64,000 bases of DNA from Pseudomonas sp. GOM6 (GTDB lineage Bacteria > Pseudomonadota > Gammaproteobacteria > Pseudomonadales > Pseudomonadaceae), in assembly GCF_029537485.1 (NCBI RefSeq), contig NZ_JARPUS010000014.1:1-64000 (forward strand), given 5' to 3'. The notes under the pieces were generated by a model. It ran no database searches, was not told the DNA's origin, and saw nothing but the letters and a program-made list of their open reading frames with translations. Positions 56,312 through 64,000 of the stretch are shown in pieces (position 1 is the stretch's first letter; each line of letters starts with the position of its first letter). Made by a program: the position numbers and the translations under genes.

Positions 56312-57499
56312 TCAGGACGCCAGCGGCGCCACTTGCCAACGGCCATCGCGCAGCTGCAGCTGGCGATCACAGCCCGCCTCGCTCGCTGCGCTCACATCCT
56401 GCTCAGGCAGGGCCTGAACCACGCGAACACCTTCGCTGCGCAGTCGCTGCACGGTCTGCCACAAATACAGATCATGGTGGTCAGGCGCCCAGACGCCGCC
56501 GACTTGAGCCTCGGCCTGCATGTCACCCAGCGTCACCAGCGTCTTCAGGTCGGTGGAGAAGCCCGTGGCGGGGCGCGCACGACCGAAGTTGCCGCCTACA
56601 TCATCGTAGCGGCCACCCTGGGCGATGGACTGACCGACACCCGGCACAAAAGCGGCGAACACCACGCCTGTGTGGTAGTGGTAGCCGCGTAGCTCGCCGA
56701 GGTCAAAATACAGCGGCAGCTCGGGGTAGCGCAGCTCCAGCTGGTCTGCGATGGCGACCAGTTGATCCAGCGCTGCGTGCACTTCAGCTGGCGCCTCGAC
56801 CAGGCAGGCCTGGGCCAGGTCCAGCACTTCGCGACCGCCACACAGCTCGACCAGTGCGCGCAACATGCTGGCCAGGTGCGGCTGCAGGGATTCGGTGAGC
56901 GCATCAACCTCATCGACAGCCTTGCGCTGCAGGGCGTCAAACAGCTGCTGCTCGGCCTCGCCGGACAAGCCTGCCGCACGAGCCAAGCCGCGGTAGATGC
57001 CGACATGACCGAGGTCCATGTGCACATCCGGCACGCGGGCCAGCGCCAGTGTGTCGAGCATCAGGCTGATGACTTCCACATCGCTGGCCGGGCTGGCGTC
57101 GCCATACAACTCGGCACCCAGTTGGATCGGGCTGCGCGAGGTGGCCAGGGCACGCGGCTTGGCATGCAGCACGCTACCGGCGTAGCACAGGCGGCTGGGG
57201 CCTTCGCGGCGCAGACTGTGAGCATCCATCCGCGCCACCTGCGGGGTGATGTCGGCGCGAAAACCCATCTGCCGGCCTGACAGCGGATCAGTCACCTTGA
57301 AGGTACGCAGATCCAGATCCTGACCAGCACCCGTCAAAAGGGACTCAAGATATTCGATGTGCGGAGTAACGACGAACTCGTAGCCCCAGCGCTGGAACAG
57401 ATCCAGTACCTGGCGGCGCGCCGTTTCGATCAGTGCCGCTTCCGGCGGCAGTACTTCTTCGATGCCATCTGGCAGCAGCCAGCGGTCTACCGTTGCCAT
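56312..57499 (-). CDS. hisZ: ATP phosphoribosyltransferase regulatory subunit
   Basis: 395 aa from MATVDRW. A HisRS-like fold without anticodon domain: [39 protein letters not shown], and [12 protein letters not shown] with [12 protein letters not shown]. Activates the short HisG enzyme, the first step of histidine synthesis. The longer ORF upstream reads the antisense of DUF2065 and is not used. Confidence 0.96.
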   Translation of the reverse strand: MATVDRWLLPDGIEEVLPPEAALIETARRQVLDLFQRWGYEFVVTPHIEYLESLLTGAGQDLDLRTFKVTDPLSGRQMGFRADITPQVARMDAHSLRREGPSRLCYAGSVLHAKPRALATSRSPIQLGAELYGDASPASDVEVISLMLDTLALARVPDVHMDLGHVGIYRGLARAAGLSGEAEQQLFDALQRKAVDEVDALTESLQPHLASMLRALVELCGGREVLDLAQACLVEAPAEVHAALDQLVAIADQLELRYPELPLYFDLGELRGYHYHTGVVFAAFVPGVGQSIAQGGRYDDVGGNFGRARPATGFSTDLKTLVTLGDMQAEAQVGGVWAPDHHDLYLWQTVQRLRSEGVRVVQALPEQDVSAASEAGCDRQLQLRDGRWQVAPLAS

Positions 57500-57533
57500 T
57501 TCGCCATTCCCCTCTCGGTACGGGCGGCAGCCT

Positions 57534-57719
57534 TCAGTGAAGCAAATAAAGGAGGGCAGTTCCCAGCAGCATGCTGGCCAGCCCCATGAGGCGCAGCTGA
57601 CGATCGGACAGCTGAGCCAGTTGCGTGATAGCCCCACGCCAACGTCGCGGATAGAGGAAGGGCAGGATGCCTTCCAGCACCAACATCAGACAAATCGCGA
57701 TGCCCAGTTCCTGCCACAT
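57534..57719 (-). CDS. DUF2065 (YjeT-like) small membrane protein
   Basis: 61 aa with two hydrophobic stretches ([35 protein letters not shown]). A conserved gene between hflC and hisZ in many gammaproteobacteria. Function unknown. Confidence 0.88.
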   Translation of the reverse strand: MWQELGIAICLMLVLEGILPFLYPRRWRGAITQLAQLSDRQLRLMGLASMLLGTALLYLLH

Positions 57720-57734
57720 GATTCCCGCAGACGC

Positions 57735-57759
57735 AAAAAAGCCGGGCTTTTTCCCGGCT
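57735..57759 (-). terminator. terminator downstream of hflC
   Basis: On the minus strand AGCCGGG-loop-CCCGGCT followed by a T run. A second, nested GC-rich hairpin (CACCCCG at 57,790 with CGGGGTG at 57,817, and GCGGCC-GAAT-GGCCGC inside) sits between the hflC stop and this terminator. Confidence 0.8.
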
Positions 57760-57829
57760 GACTCATGATAACACGTTTTCCCCGAAGATCACCCCGATGC
57801 GGCCGAATGGCCGCGCCGGGGTGACTGGA

Positions 57830-58699
57830 TTAGGGCTTGGACTGCTGCAGATAGCGGAAAAACTCGCTATCGGGGTCCAGCACCAGCACATCGCTCTTGC
57901 TGGCGAAGCTATCGCGGTAGGCGCCCAGACTACGGTAGAAAGCGTAGAACTCTGGGTCCTGCCCATAGGCCTTGGCATAGATGGCTGCTGCCTTGGCATC
58001 GCCATCACCGCGGATTTCCTCGGACTCGCGATAGGCCTCCGCGACAATCACTCGCTTCTGCCGGTCAGCGTCGGCACGAATACCCTCGGCCAGCTCGCGA
58101 CCCTTGGCGCGATGCTCGCGGGCCTCGCGCTCACGCTCCGAGCTCATGCGATCGAACACGCTGCGATAGACCTCTTTGGGCAAATCAATGGCCTTGACGC
58201 GAACGTCCACCACCTCGATGCCCAACTCCTTCTGCGCCATGCCGTTCAACGACTTGGTAATGGCCGCCATCAGCGCGTCACGCTCACCGGAAACCACTTC
58301 ATGCAGAGTGCGGGTACCGAACTGGTTGGCCAGTGCCGTGATCAAACGCTGGGACAGACGGTCATCGGCAATCTGGCGAATGCCGGAAGTCGCCGTGTAA
58401 TAGCGCTGGGCATCTGCCACGCGCCATTTGGCGTAGGCATCGACCATCACCGCCTTCTTCTCCAGCGTCAGAACACGCTGGATTGGCGATTCCAGAGTCA
58501 GCAGGCGTGCATCGAATTTGCGCACCTGGTTCATCACCGGCACTTTTACATGCAGGCCAGGCTGCACGTCAGCTTCAGCAATCTTACCGAACTGCAACAG
58601 CACCGCCTTTTCCGTCTGATTGACGATATACAGGCTGTTCCAGCCAACCACGACCAAGACCACCGCAGCAATCAAGGCAAACAGGGATTTATTGCTCAT
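57830..58699 (-). CDS. hflC: HflC, regulator of FtsH protease
   Basis: 289 aa. An N-terminal anchor (LFALIAAVVLVVVGW) followed by a stomatin/SPFH (band 7) domain. With HflK it forms the membrane cage around FtsH. Its start overlaps the hflK stop by one base (TGATG). Confidence 0.97.
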   Translation of the reverse strand: MSNKSLFALIAAVVLVVVGWNSLYIVNQTEKAVLLQFGKIAEADVQPGLHVKVPVMNQVRKFDARLLTLESPIQRVLTLEKKAVMVDAYAKWRVADAQRYYTATSGIRQIADDRLSQRLITALANQFGTRTLHEVVSGERDALMAAITKSLNGMAQKELGIEVVDVRVKAIDLPKEVYRSVFDRMSSEREREAREHRAKGRELAEGIRADADRQKRVIVAEAYRESEEIRGDGDAKAAAIYAKAYGQDPEFYAFYRSLGAYRDSFASKSDVLVLDPDSEFFRYLQQSKP

Positions 58700-59838
58700 C
58701 AGCGGCTCTCCCTCGTGCGCAGGTCACGCTGCTGCATGTCCTTGATGATGCGCGAACCGGCGTCGCTATTGCTCGAAGTCGCAGAAGCAGAAGTGCCAGA
58801 GCGCGAATCGACCATCTTGTCCAGCGGCAAGTAGAGCAGATTGTTTTGCCCTTCCTTGCTAGTGACGAGCACCTTACTGGTGTTGCCGAAGACTTCCTGC
58901 ATGGTGTCCAGATACAGACGCTGACGGGTCACTTCAGGGGCCTTGCGGTACTCGGTCAGCAGCTTGCTGAAGCGATCTGCCTCACCCTCTGCACGTGAAA
59001 CCACCTCGTCACGGTAACCGTTGGCATCTTCGATGATGCGCTGAGCCTGACCACGCGCCTCGGGAACCACCCCATTGGCGTAGGTCTCGGCCAGGTTCTT
59101 CTCGCGCTGCTCATCTTCACGGGCACGAATCACGTCGTCGAAGGCGTCCTTCACTTCGGCCGGCGCCGTGGCGCGCTGAATGTTGACCTGGGTAATGGTG
59201 ATACCCGTGCCATAGTCATCGAGGAAATCCTGCAGACGCTTGCTGACTTCGGTACCCATCTGCTCACGCCCCAAGGTAATCACCTCATCCATCGAGGTGG
59301 AACCGGCAACGTGGCGTAGAGCACTCTCAGTAGCGTGCTGCAGACTGACCTCAGGCGCATCGACGTTGAGCACGAAGTCCTTCAGGTTGCTGATCTTGTA
59401 CTGCACGGTCAGCGGCACCTCGACGATATTCTCGTCCTCGGTGAGCATCTGCCCCTGCTTGGAGAACGAACGCTCGCGAGTGACGTTCTCCTGGAACTTC
59501 TTGTCGATCGGCGGGAAGTAGATATTCAGACCCTGACCCACGGTGTCGTGATACTTGCCAAGACGCAGAATCACCGCCTGCTCCTGAGCATCGACGATGT
59601 ACACGGCATTCCACAGCCAGACCGCGCCAAGCAGCGCAGCACCGATCCAGAGCAAACCGAAACCGCCGCCCTGACCATTGTCATTACGTTTTTTGCCGCC
59701 ACCGAAGATACCGTTCAGGCTCTCCTGCAGTTTGCGGAAGGCTTCGTCGAGATCCGGCGGCCCCTGGCGTCCGCCGCCCTTGCGGCCACCCCAGGGATCC
59801 TGATTGTTCGAGTTGCCACCCGGCTCATTCCAAGCCAT
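58699..59838 (-). CDS. hflK: HflK, regulator of FtsH protease
   Basis: 379 aa from MAWNEPGG. A Gly/Asn-rich cytosolic start (NSNNQDPWGGRKGGG), one membrane helix (about 60-82) and an SPFH domain, then a coiled coil. Partner of HflC in one operon. Confidence 0.97.
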   Translation of the reverse strand: MAWNEPGGNSNNQDPWGGRKGGGRQGPPDLDEAFRKLQESLNGIFGGGKKRNDNGQGGGFGLLWIGAALLGAVWLWNAVYIVDAQEQAVILRLGKYHDTVGQGLNIYFPPIDKKFQENVTRERSFSKQGQMLTEDENIVEVPLTVQYKISNLKDFVLNVDAPEVSLQHATESALRHVAGSTSMDEVITLGREQMGTEVSKRLQDFLDDYGTGITITQVNIQRATAPAEVKDAFDDVIRAREDEQREKNLAETYANGVVPEARGQAQRIIEDANGYRDEVVSRAEGEADRFSKLLTEYRKAPEVTRQRLYLDTMQEVFGNTSKVLVTSKEGQNNLLYLPLDKMVDSRSGTSASATSSNSDAGSRIIKDMQQRDLRTRESR

Positions 59839-59935
59839 AGCGCTCTCCATCTGATAAAGCAAAGACGCGCTCACGACGCGCCGCCCCATGCTACAGAAAG
59901 CCCGTTACCAGCCGCAAAAAACGATGGCTCGGGCT

Positions 59936-61237
59936 TTATTGCAAAGTATGTTGCGCGAGAAACTCCTGCGGCACCAAACCCGCTCGACTAACCAGTCGGT
60001 TGAGCTCGGCACGCGGCAAGCGGATTGCCAGCAGAGTATCGCCCACTTCGTTGTGCTGCTCGTCCTGCACTGCATTCAACTCGAAGAACTGCGCTCGCAA
60101 GCGCCCCAGCCGCTGCGGCAGACGTAAAGTACCCACAAATAGATCTTCACCGAGCAACTCGGCGATTGCCTGACGCAGCAGGTCAAGGCCCTTGCCATCA
60201 CGCGCCGATAGCCAGACACGCTCAGGCTTGCCATCACCGTCGCGCTGAATCTGCGGCTCGACGCCTTCCAGCATGTCGATCTTGTTGTAGACCTCAAGCA
60301 TCGGCAGCTCATTGGCACCGATTTCGCCAAGTACCGCCATGACCTGCTCCATCTGCTGCTCACGCTCGGGCTCGTGGGCGTCGATGACATGCAACAGCAA
60401 ATCGGAGTTGCTGGACTCTTCCAGCGTGGCGCGGAAGGCCTCGACCAGCTTGTGCGGCAGATGGCGAATGAACCCCACGGTGTCGGCCAGCACCACCGGC
60501 CCCAGGTCGTCCAATTCGAGCCGGCGCAGGGTCGGATCGAGCGTGGCGAACAATTGATCGGCCGCATACACCTCGGACGTGGTCAGGCTGTTGAACAGGG
60601 TCGACTTGCCGGCGTTGGTGTAACCGACCAGAGATACGGAGGGTACATCGGCACGCCGCCGACCACGCCGGGCCTGCTCACGCTGACTGCGTACCTTTTC
60701 CAGCTTCTGCTTGATCTGGCGAATACGCACTCGCAGCAGACGACGGTCGGTTTCCAGCTGGGTTTCACCCGGGCCGCGCAGGCCGATACCCCCCTTCTGC
60801 CGCTCTAGGTGGGTCCAGCCGCGCACCAGACGCGTACTCATATGGTCCAGCTGAGCCAGCTCGACCTGCAGTTTGCCCTCATGGGTACGGGCGCGCTGGG
60901 CGAAGATATCGAGAATCAGCCCTGTCCTATCAAGCACGCGACACTCAAACACACGCTCGAGGTTACGTTCCTGACTGGGCGTAAGGGTGTGATTGAAGAT
61001 GACCAAATCGGCCTCTTCGACTTTTACCAGGTCGCGCAGCTCCTCGACCTTACCGCTGCCGATCAGGAACTTGGCGCTGGGCACGTGGCGCGATACGGTG
61101 ACCAGCGCCACCATATCCGCACCCGCAGAGAGCGCCAGATCCTGAAACTCCTGCGGGTCTTCAGCCGCCTCGGGGTTACTGCCTTCCAGATGAACGAGAA
61201 TGGCCCGCTCACCGCCGCCGTGGCGCTCAAAGAACAA
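59936..61237 (-). CDS. hflX: HflX GTPase
   Basis: 433 aa. N-terminal HflX domain, coiled coil with RLVRGWTHLERQKGGIGLRGPGE, and the G-domain: GYTNAGKSTLFN (G1), DPTLRRLEL, DTVGF (G3), NKID (G4). Ribosome-associated GTPase that splits stalled ribosomes. A weak hairpin AAAGCCCG/CGGGCTTT (59,897-59,937) spans its stop codon and may end this message. Confidence 0.97.
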   Translation of the reverse strand: MFFERHGGGERAILVHLEGSNPEAAEDPQEFQDLALSAGADMVALVTVSRHVPSAKFLIGSGKVEELRDLVKVEEADLVIFNHTLTPSQERNLERVFECRVLDRTGLILDIFAQRARTHEGKLQVELAQLDHMSTRLVRGWTHLERQKGGIGLRGPGETQLETDRRLLRVRIRQIKQKLEKVRSQREQARRGRRRADVPSVSLVGYTNAGKSTLFNSLTTSEVYAADQLFATLDPTLRRLELDDLGPVVLADTVGFIRHLPHKLVEAFRATLEESSNSDLLLHVIDAHEPEREQQMEQVMAVLGEIGANELPMLEVYNKIDMLEGVEPQIQRDGDGKPERVWLSARDGKGLDLLRQAIAELLGEDLFVGTLRLPQRLGRLRAQFFELNAVQDEQHNEVGDTLLAIRLPRAELNRLVSRAGLVPQEFLAQHTLQ

Positions 61238-61249
61238 GGCTGGCTCCTA

Positions 61250-61504
61250 TCAAGCGTTGCCCGGCTCGACTTGCTCGCCTTCGCCCGCGCTGGGCAGACG
61301 CACCGGACGACTCGGCACAACGGTGGAAATGGCGTGCTTGTAGACCATCTGGCTGACAGTGTTCTTCAGCAAAATCACGAACTGGTCGAAGGATTCGATC
61401 TGACCTTGCAGCTTGATGCCGTTGACCAGATAGATGGAAACCGGTACGCGTTCCTTACGCAGGGTATTCAGGTAAGGGTCTTGTAGCGAATGCCCTTTTG
61501 ACAT
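61250..61504 (-). CDS. hfq: RNA chaperone Hfq
   Basis: 84 aa, [20 protein letters not shown] with Sm1 ([16 protein letters not shown]) and Sm2 ([11 protein letters not shown]) motifs. ATG at 61,504 has AAGGAG about 9 nt upstream. Hexameric sRNA-mRNA matchmaker. Confidence 0.98.
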   Translation of the reverse strand: MSKGHSLQDPYLNTLRKERVPVSIYLVNGIKLQGQIESFDQFVILLKNTVSQMVYKHAISTVVPSRPVRLPSAGEGEQVEPGNA

Positions 61505-61603
61505 GTGCCGCACTCCTTAAAGGGTCAAATGTAGTAACGCCAAGATGGCTTATGCCGTATAGGCCTCAAAAACCAAGGATAGACGGCGAATAAACAGGTC
61601 CCA

Positions 61604-62566
61604 TCACAATATGGTGACCGAATGTAGGTATTTCAAGGCGCGAGCCAGATTGTCATTGGCCAGACTGTCCAGCCAGTGCAGGTTTTCCCACCCCCGCAAC
61701 CAAGTGAACTGTCGTTTGGCCAGCTGACGAGTGGCAATAATGCCTCTTTCCGTCATGTCCTCGCGGGTTAGCTGCCCACCCAGGTAATCCCATACCTGGC
61801 GGTAGCCCACTGCGCGGATAGAAGGCAATCCAGCATGCAGGTCGCCCCGCATGCGCAACGCTTCGACCTCTTCGACAAAGCCCTGTTCCAGCATCAGATG
61901 AAAACGCAGCGCGATACGCTCGTGCAGCACCTTGCGCTCGACCGGAGCTATGGCGAATTGCGCCACAGTATAAGGCAAATGCGCCATACCAGGCGCCTGC
62001 GTAGCGCCATTTTGCCGCTGATGAAGCTCGGTCATACTAAGACCACTGACCCTATACACCTCAAGGGCACGAGTCAGGCGCTGCGGGTCATTCGGATGGA
62101 TTCGTGCCGCCGACTGCGGATCGACCCGCGCCAGCTCACTATGCAACACCTCCCAGCCTTCGGCCGCAGCCCAGGCCTCCAGCTCAGCGCGCACGACTGG
62201 GTCGGCGCTGGGCATTTCAGCCAAGCCTTCCAGCAATGCTTTGTAATAAAGCATGGTGCCGCCAACCAGCAGCGGAATACGGCCTCGCGCAGTGATATCG
62301 GCCATGGCGGTCAGGGCATCGGTGCGGAACTCGGCCGCCGAGTAGCTTTCGGCAGGATCACAGATATCGACCAAACAGTGCGGGTAGCGTTCCAGCGTCG
62401 CCTTGTCGGGTTTGGCCGTGCCGATGTCCATACCCCGATAGATCAGTGCCGAATCGACGCTGATCAGCTCGCAAGGCAGCGCATCGGCCAGAGCCAGAGC
62501 CAAATCGGTCTTCCCGGCGGCGGTAGGCCCCATCAGGAAGATTGCAGGCGGCAGGTGCTTCGACAT
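61604..62566 (-). CDS. miaA: tRNA dimethylallyltransferase
   Basis: 320 aa from MSKHLPP. P-loop [49 protein letters not shown] and the tRNA-binding [14 protein letters not shown]. Adds the isopentenyl group to A37 of tRNAs reading UNN codons. 35 nt after mutL. Confidence 0.97.
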   Translation of the reverse strand: MSKHLPPAIFLMGPTAAGKTDLALALADALPCELISVDSALIYRGMDIGTAKPDKATLERYPHCLVDICDPAESYSAAEFRTDALTAMADITARGRIPLLVGGTMLYYKALLEGLAEMPSADPVVRAELEAWAAAEGWEVLHSELARVDPQSAARIHPNDPQRLTRALEVYRVSGLSMTELHQRQNGATQAPGMAHLPYTVAQFAIAPVERKVLHERIALRFHLMLEQGFVEEVEALRMRGDLHAGLPSIRAVGYRQVWDYLGGQLTREDMTERGIIATRQLAKRQFTWLRGWENLHWLDSLANDNLARALKYLHSVTIL

Positions 62567-62600
62567 CTCAGGTAGCGCTCCAGGCGCAGTAAGTCCGGGC

Positions 62601-64000
62601 TCAGCGACCGCGTAGGAACAGCTTGTCGAGATCATCCATGCCCAGCTGCGTCCAGGTCGGACGCCCATGGTTGCACTGACCGCTGCGCTCGGTGTTTTCC
62701 ATATCGCGCAGCAGTCCGTTCATCTCGGGAAGGGTCAGGCGCCGATTGGCCCGCACGGCGCCATGACAGGCCATGGTCGCCAGCAGCTCGTTCAGATGAG
62801 CCTGAATGCGGTCACTGGTACCGTATTCCAGCAGATCAGCCAGCACGTCCCGCACCAGCTGGGTAGCCTCGGCCTGTTTGAGCAGTGCCGGAATCTGCCG
62901 GATCGCCAAGCTTTCTTCGCCCAGGCGCTGCAACTCGAAGCCCAGGCGCTGGAACCACTGTGCATGCTCCTCGGCGCAATCGGCTTCGCGCTGACTCAGG
63001 GCAATCGATTCGGGCACCAGCAGGGGTTGGCCGCGCAGACCTTCGCTAGCCATTGCAGTTTTCAGGCGCTCATAGGTGATGCGCTCGTGCGCCGCATGCA
63101 TGTCCACCAACACCATGCCCTGGGCATTTTCGGCAAGGATGTAGACGCCCTTGAGTTGGGCAAGGGCATAGCCCAGCGGCGGGATATCGCCCTGCGTCTG
63201 CGGCAGGGCTGCCGGGGCTGATTCTGGGAGCGGGGCGAAATACTCACGGTAAGCACCCTGAGCCTCGGCCTGCGGCATCGCGCCTTGCGGGCGCGGCGCC
63301 TGGTAACCGGCACCAGCAGAGCGCCACACGGAGTCCGGCTGAGCCTGGGGCTGCTCCAGCACCCGGGCAGCAGAGAGCCCCATTTCACCCTGCGGACCGA
63401 ACTCCCCGGCAGCCAGGCCGGAGGGACGCACGATCTGCCCCACCGCGGCAGGCGCGGCCAACTGATCTTCCGGGCGCACATCACCCAACGCGCGATGCAG
63501 GGTGCCATAGAGGAAGTCATGCACCATGCGACTGTCGCGGAAACGCACCTCGTGCTTGGTCGGGTGCACATTGACGTCCACCACCGCGGGGTCGATTTCC
63601 AGGAACAGTACGAAGGTGGGATGACGACCGTTGAACAGCACGTCGCGATAAGCCTGGCGCACCGCATGGGCGACTAGCTTGTCGCGCACCATGCGGCCGT
63701 TCACGTAGAAATACTGCAGGTCAGCCTGGCTGCGGGAAAACGTCGGCAGGCCAACCCAGCCCCACAGATGCAGGCCATTGCGCTCCACTTCGATGGGCAG
63801 GGCCTGCTCGAGAAAGGCCGAACCACAGACGCTGGCCACCCGCCGGGCGCGACCGATATCGTCATTGGCCTCATGCAGGGCGAACACCGTTTTGCCGTTG
63901 TGGCGCAGATGGAAAGCCACATCGAAGCGCGCCAGGGCGAGCTTCTTGATGACATCCTGCAGGTGATCGAATTCGGTCTTCTCCGCACGCAGGAACTTGC
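62601..64000 (-). CDS. mutL: DNA mismatch repair protein MutL (partial, N-terminus outside window)
   Basis: About 466 C-terminal residues of MutL; the reading frame is open to the window edge ([29 protein letters not shown]...). Transducer domain ([36 protein letters not shown]), Pro/Ala/Gln-rich linker, and the C-terminal endonuclease-type domain with [24 protein letters not shown] and the terminal CNHGRPTW metal site. Latent nickase MutL as in Pseudomonas. Confidence 0.97.
   Translation of the reverse strand, partial: KFLRAEKTEFDHLQDVIKKLALARFDVAFHLRHNGKTVFALHEANDDIGRARRVASVCGSAFLEQALPIEVERNGLHLWGWVGLPTFSRSQADLQYFYVNGRMVRDKLVAHAVRQAYRDVLFNGRHPTFVLFLEIDPAVVDVNVHPTKHEVRFRDSRMVHDFLYGTLHRALGDVRPEDQLAAPAAVGQIVRPSGLAAGEFGPQGEMGLSAARVLEQPQAQPDSVWRSAGAGYQAPRPQGAMPQAEAQGAYREYFAPLPESAPAALPQTQGDIPPLGYALAQLKGVYILAENAQGMVLVDMHAAHERITYERLKTAMASEGLRGQPLLVPESIALSQREADCAEEHAQWFQRLGFELQRLGEESLAIRQIPALLKQAEATQLVRDVLADLLEYGTSDRIQAHLNELLATMACHGAVRANRRLTLPEMNGLLRDMENTERSGQCNHGRPTWTQLGMDDLDKLFLRGR

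Overview
The window reads as a Pseudomonas chromosome at the right-hand end of a heavy-metal resistance genomic island. Two things support this. Positions 54,960-64,000 (all minus strand) carry the core block mutL-miaA-hfq-hflX-hflK-hflC-DUF2065-hisZ-purA in the order known from Pseudomonas. The accessory part is full of Pseudomonas-type proteins: OprD porins, PtrA-like proteins, DUF2790, CadR/CadA, CopRS and CzcRS. No rRNA, tRNA or CRISPR array was seen.

Layout. (1) 1-3,075: mobile-element genes, namely a Gp3-like/'metal-binding' ICE protein, RadC, a small membrane protein, a RelBE-type toxin-antitoxin pair and an inovirus-Gp2/YagK-type protein. (2) 3,511-9,868: cusCBA copper/silver RND efflux operon with a Cys/Met-rich leader gene. 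(3) 10,014-19,142: copper block with a PtrA-like/DUF2790 protein, an OprD porin, the minus-strand operon copA-(Met/His-rich protein)-copB-cytochrome c-copG, a PtrA-like gene, and a bufferin (copper-binding RiPP) operon bufA-bufB-bufC. (4) 19,193-23,140: copZ chaperone, cadR and a cadA Zn/Cd/Pb ATPase with DUF3703. (5) 23,400-26,440: second OprD porin, two tandem-duplicated small secreted proteins and an IS3 remnant. (6) 26,798-36,898: czcCBA (minus), divergent czcRS (plus) and a third OprD porin. (7) 37,038-43,768: Cu(I) ATPase, DUF2933 protein, two cupredoxins, a PtrA-like protein and copRS. (8) 43,804-48,241: truncated DNA methyltransferase, a second Gp2-type protein, AlpA, a large unknown winged-helix-like protein, an array of 12-bp phased repeats, and a MatP-like protein. 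(9) 48,390-54,902: ordinary chromosome with an alpha/beta hydrolase carrying a premature stop, TetR, AspT-type antiporter, MscS channel and FadL-like porin. (10) the core block.

How it works together. RND pumps (CusCBA, CzcCBA) expel Cu/Ag and Zn/Cd/Co across the whole envelope. P-type ATPases (CadA, the CopA/SilP-like pump) move ions from cytoplasm to periplasm. Periplasmic and outer-membrane sinks and oxidases (CopA, CopB, CopG, cupredoxins, bufferin, Met/His-rich proteins) handle copper there. Two OmpR-type two-component systems probably control most units: a recurring 14-bp dyad, TTAC-N6-GTAA or close variants, lies upstream of about ten transcription units on the island.

Most worth following up are that shared operator family, the 12-bp GTTAAC-type repeat array between two divergent unknown genes (47,404-47,511), the bufferin operon embedded in a classical cop cluster, and the family of small AEGG-type secreted proteins. 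All assignments come from reading the sequence and recalled family knowledge; no database search was run.
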